DNA of 32,415 bases from Paenibacillus sp. (GTDB lineage: Bacteria; Bacillota; Bacilli; Paenibacillales; YIM-B00363), in the NCBI RefSeq assembly GCF_031177825.1, contig NZ_JAPSKE010000043.1, forward strand, positions 1 through 32,415. The letters are read 5' to 3'. A program made the position numbers and the translations under genes. The number at the start of each line of letters is the position of its first letter. Position 1 is the first letter of the stretch. A model generated the notes under the pieces. The model was not told the origin of the DNA, ran no database searches, and was given only the letters and a program-made list of their open reading frames with translations. Shown piece after piece: positions 30,676 through 32,415 of this stretch.

Positions 30676-30713
30676 AATATAGTAATCACTATGTTATAAT
30701 TTCACAACGTGAA
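30676..30713. promoter_or_regulatory. Divergent promoter region with two palindromes
   Basis: The 85-nt gap between the VOC and LapA-like genes has TATAAT (30695-30700) for the plus strand and TATATT (30676-30681) for the minus strand. ATAGT/ACTAT (30679-30692) lies between them, and TTCAC/GTGAA (30701-30713) lies at the expected plus-strand start point. The -35 elements are poor, which suggests that a regulator is involved. Confidence 0.45.
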
Positions 30714-30731
30714 TCCTTAGGAGGAGAACGC

Positions 30732-31061
30732 ATGAAGCAACAATGGACGCTTATCTTCGGACTGCTGTTCGCGCTCGTCATCGCCGTCTTCTCGGTCGTC
30801 AACGTCGAATCCGTTCCCGTCGACTACGTGTTCGGGAGCGCCTTCCTGCCGCTGATCCTGGTCATCCTCGGCTCCGCGCTCGCGGGCGGCTTCGTCGTCG
30901 GGCTCTTCGGCACGATCCGCATCGTGCGCCTGAGCCGGCGCATCCGCGCCCTCGAGCGGGAGCTGCAGCTTTCGAAGGACTTGCCCGCGGCGCCTGCCGC
31001 CGCTTCGCCGGACGCACCGTCCGCGGAAGCGGTCGCCTCCGCCGGCGACGACACGAAATAG
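30732..31061 (+). CDS. LapA/DUF1049 family membrane protein
   Basis: A 109-residue protein with two membrane segments (about residues 5-24 and 37-62) separated by VESVPVDYVFGS, then a basic amphipathic helix (RIVRLSRRIRALERELQLSK) and an Ala/Pro/Ser-rich tail. This is the lipopolysaccharide-assembly-protein-A (DUF1049) pattern also found in Gram-positive genomes, where the function is unknown. TAGGAGGAG precedes the ATG at 30732. It is transcribed alone and ends in a terminator whose stem begins at the stop codon. Confidence 0.88.
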   Translation: MKQQWTLIFGLLFALVIAVFSVVNVESVPVDYVFGSAFLPLILVILGSALAGGFVVGLFGTIRIVRLSRRIRALERELQLSKDLPAAPAAASPDAPSAEAVASAGDDTK

Positions 31062-31093
31062 GCCGGAGCGATTCGCTCCGGCCCTTTCTTTTT
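31061..31093 (+). terminator. Rho-independent terminator of the LapA-like gene
   Basis: GGCCGGAGCG (31061-31070) pairs perfectly with CGCTCCGGCC (31074-31083) around an ATT loop, followed by CTTTCTTTTT. The first stem base is the last base of the stop codon. It may also stop the convergent gene that ends at 31093. Confidence 0.92.
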
Positions 31094-31446
31094 CAGTGGA
31101 CTTGCTTCCATTCCTCCAGCGCGCGCTGCACCCGGGTCACGCCCTGGCTCATCGCATGCCCGCCGCCGACCGCCGCGGCCACCGCCGCCGCTTCCAGCAC
31201 CTCCTGCGGCTTCGCCCCGGAGGATAACGCCTCCTGCACGTGATACAGCGTGCATACCTCGTTGTTCGCGAAGAGCGAGATGCCCAGCGCGACCAACTGC
31301 TTCTCCTTCGCGCCGAGCGCGCCGTCCGCGAAGCAGGCGCCGGTAAAATTGTGGTACGCCTCCACCACGTGCGGCATCGCTTCGTTCATGTGGCCGACGC
31401 CGATCTTGTATGCGTCGACCTTTTCGTCCAATATCGTTGGGGTCAC
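31093..31446 (-). CDS. Carboxymuconolactone decarboxylase / AhpD-like protein
   Basis: A 117-residue all-helical protein. The family core is NNEVCTLYHVQEALSSGAKP (from about residue 61), followed by EVLEAAAVAAAVGGGHAMSQ. Only one cysteine (Cys65) with His69 four residues on is present. The upstream Cys of the CxxC pair of classical AhpD is replaced by Asn, so a disulfide-based peroxidase reductase role is doubtful. The start is GTG 31446, with AGGAGG 10 nt before it. Members often act in peroxide defence or decarboxylation; no specific role can be given. It is single and convergent with the LapA-like gene. Confidence 0.82.
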   Translation of the reverse strand: MTPTILDEKVDAYKIGVGHMNEAMPHVVEAYHNFTGACFADGALGAKEKQLVALGISLFANNEVCTLYHVQEALSSGAKPQEVLEAAAVAAAVGGGHAMSQGVTRVQRALEEWKQVH

Positions 31447-31741
31447 GCCCTTCCAGCCTCCTATGCTGCCGAGATGTCTCGGTTAGCGTCCCCATTCTTC
31501 CCAACTCTTACCCGGCCCCTTACCAAATTAAACCGAGCGACGACGAGCGGAATGACGGCCGGGTCGTCCCGGATGACCAACGTTACCGCGAACGACAACA
31601 GCACGACCGCGGCGAGGAAGATCGCGGGGGACGCCGCGAACGCTCCCCTGCCTTCGCCGAGCGCGCCCGTCAACGCGTCGACGACCCCAAGCCGATTCGC
31701 CGCTCGCCGCGAAGCCGAGGGGTGCGCCGTTCCCCGCCTCC
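31447..31741. other. Interval without a convincing gene
   Basis: About 300 bp. On the minus strand a frame at 31461-31673 could encode 70 residues with one hydrophobic helix (about residues 17-35), but it would need a TTG start with no good binding site. It may be the remnant of a small membrane protein. I see no RNA gene or terminator in this stretch. Confidence 0.4.
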
Positions 31742-31880
31742 TTTCTAAGGTGATTTCCCCTGCTCAGAAGCGGGGCCGGTTATGTCTCGCCGCGCGTGCT
31801 TTCTAAGGTGATTCCTTATGCTCAGGAGCGCGATGGGGTGCGCCGATCCTCGGCCTTCTTTCCAAGGTGATTCCCCTGCT
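31742..31880 (+). repeat. Imperfect tandem repeat, about 58-bp unit, three copies
   Basis: TTTCTAAGGTGATT or its variant TTTCCAAGGTGATT starts at 31742, 31800 and 31859, so the spacing is 58 and 59 nt. Each copy is followed by T/CCC-TGCT, and the first two by CAGAAGCG/CAGGAGCG. GGGGTGCGCCG also recurs ahead of copies one and three. The period is not a constant multiple of three, so the array is probably non-coding. It lies directly upstream of the SOS-type promoter of the IS1595-like gene. Confidence 0.7.
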
Positions 31881-31906
31881 TTGGATGAAGGATTGAAATT
31901 TTTCTA

Positions 31907-31935
31907 TTGATAACAGAACATATGTTCGGTATAAT
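31907..31935 (+). promoter_or_regulatory. Sigma-A promoter with LexA (SOS) box in the spacer
   Basis: TTGATA (31907-31912), a 17-nt spacer and TATAAT (31930-31935) form a near-consensus promoter. Inside the spacer, AGAACATATGTTCG (31915-31928) matches the Bacillus LexA consensus CGAACRNRYGTTYG at 13 of 14 positions, with a perfect GAACATATGTTC palindrome. LexA bound there would block RNA polymerase until DNA damage. The leader would be only about 15 nt, containing AAAGGAGG (31941-31948). Confidence 0.8.
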
Positions 31936-31956
31936 AAGGAAAAGGAGGCGTCGTTC

Positions 31957-32415
31957 ATGGATCAAGCGGAACAGGTGGCGTATTTCTTTCGGCGGCGATG
32001 GCCGAACGGGTTTTCCTGCCCGAGCTGCGGGTACGGGGCGTATTACACGATCTCGACGCGGCAGCTCCCGCTCTATGAATGCCGCTTATGCGGCCATCAG
32101 ACGTCCGTGACGTCCGGCACCGTCATGGCCAAGACGCGCACGCCGCTCGCCAAGTGGGCCGCCGCCATCGAGCTGCTCGCCTCTACGAACGGCGTGAACG
32201 CGAAGCGGCTCTCCGCTCTCATTGACGTAAAGCACAAGACCGCGTGGCGCATGCTGCGCAAATTCCGGCAAGCGATCGGAGAAGCGGAAGACGCCTTCAA
32301 GCTGCAAGGGACCGTACATACCGGGCTTCATTTCTTGGCGCCTAACTATATTTTCATCTTCCTGCCCCACCGGCACTATCGCTGCGAGCGCGTCGTGTCC
32401 GTCTCGGCTTCCGTG
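31957..32415 (+). CDS. IS1595-type zinc-ribbon/HTH protein, transposase-like (3' end beyond window)
   Basis: An open frame from ATG 31957 to the window edge gives 153 residues; AAAGGAGG lies 8 nt before the start. Residues 1-55 form an IS1595-type zinc ribbon with Cys21, Cys24, Cys42 and Cys45 (CPSC, CRLC). Residues 60-107 hold the helical and HTH region (MAKTRTPLAKWAAAIELLAS, then KHKTAWRMLRKFRQAI). The RNase-H-like core should then begin with L-x-G-x-V-E-V-D-E. Here it reads LQGTVHTGLHFLAP (116-129), so the first catalytic Asp is a Gly and the next Glu a Leu. It is either an inactive copy or a domesticated DNA-binding protein. The LexA-controlled promoter favours a host-regulated role. The remaining core lies outside the window. 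Confidence 0.8.
   Translation, partial: MDQAEQVAYFFRRRWPNGFSCPSCGYGAYYTISTRQLPLYECRLCGHQTSVTSGTVMAKTRTPLAKWAAAIELLASTNGVNAKRLSALIDVKHKTAWRMLRKFRQAIGEAEDAFKLQGTVHTGLHFLAPNYIFIFLPHRHYRCERVVSVSASV

Noticed and set aside
31461..31673. Possible 70-residue membrane peptide, minus strand
   Set aside because: It has one hydrophobic helix but needs a TTG start without a good binding site, and the frame continues upstream with no ATG. It is at most a gene remnant.
31742..31880. CRISPR array
   Set aside because: The repeats are imperfect and the interval parts between them are themselves related. Copies number only three and no cas gene is near, so it is a tandem repeat.

Overview
The window looks like a chromosomal segment of a high-GC member of the Bacillota, most likely Paenibacillaceae (Paenibacillus/Cohnella-like). 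Pointers are strong AGGAGG-type ribosome binding sites, sigma-A promoters, a caa3 oxidase operon in the Bacillus order ctaC-D-E-F-G, a CvfC/YpgR-type protein, a YkpA-type ABC-F protein, a GntR/YtrA-controlled ABC operon and a giant secreted protein with three C-terminal SLH domains. No rRNA, tRNA or CRISPR was seen. Taxonomy is inferred from gene content only.

Layout. 1-167: the 3' end of an IS256-family insertion sequence. 232-498: a small membrane protein. 760-4968 (minus): a five-gene ABC transporter operon (permease, YtrA-type GntR repressor, two ATPases, YhaP-type permease) behind a consensus promoter with an inverted-repeat operator. 5121-11435 (minus): a 2104-residue S-layer-anchored protein carrying a phosphodiester glycosidase domain and a metallophosphoesterase domain. 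11644-12186: an aldo/keto reductase that has lost its catalytic middle. 12606-17563 (minus): the caa3 cytochrome oxidase operon with its CtaG assembly factor. 17770-19392 (minus) and 19529-20680 (plus): divergent ykpA-like ABC-F and cvfC-like HEAT-repeat genes.

20786-26879 (minus) is a compact six-gene operon bounded by terminators: PIG-L deacetylase, BKACE (DUF849) enzyme, LpxD-like acyltransferase, two tandem paralogous GT2 glycosyltransferases and an ATP-grasp ligase. Several genes overlap by 4 nt (ATGA, GTGA). My reading is that it builds and exports-or-attaches an acylated amino-sugar product, with the acyl group possibly supplied by the BKACE enzyme. I know of no described system with exactly this make-up, and it is one of the two best candidates for something new here.

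27082-30646 (minus): a DRE-TIM aldolase, an MBL-fold hydrolase, an MFS transporter and a VOC protein, largely overlapping or abutting. 30732-31061 (plus): a LapA-type membrane protein. 31093-31446 (minus): a carboxymuconolactone decarboxylase-like protein. 31742-31880: about 58-bp imperfect tandem repeats. 31957 to the window end (plus): an IS1595-type zinc-ribbon/HTH protein. Its promoter has a near-perfect LexA (SOS) box exactly in the 17-nt spacer between -35 and -10, and its core has lost the first catalytic Asp. A DNA-damage-inducible, probably domesticated transposase is the other leading candidate for novelty.
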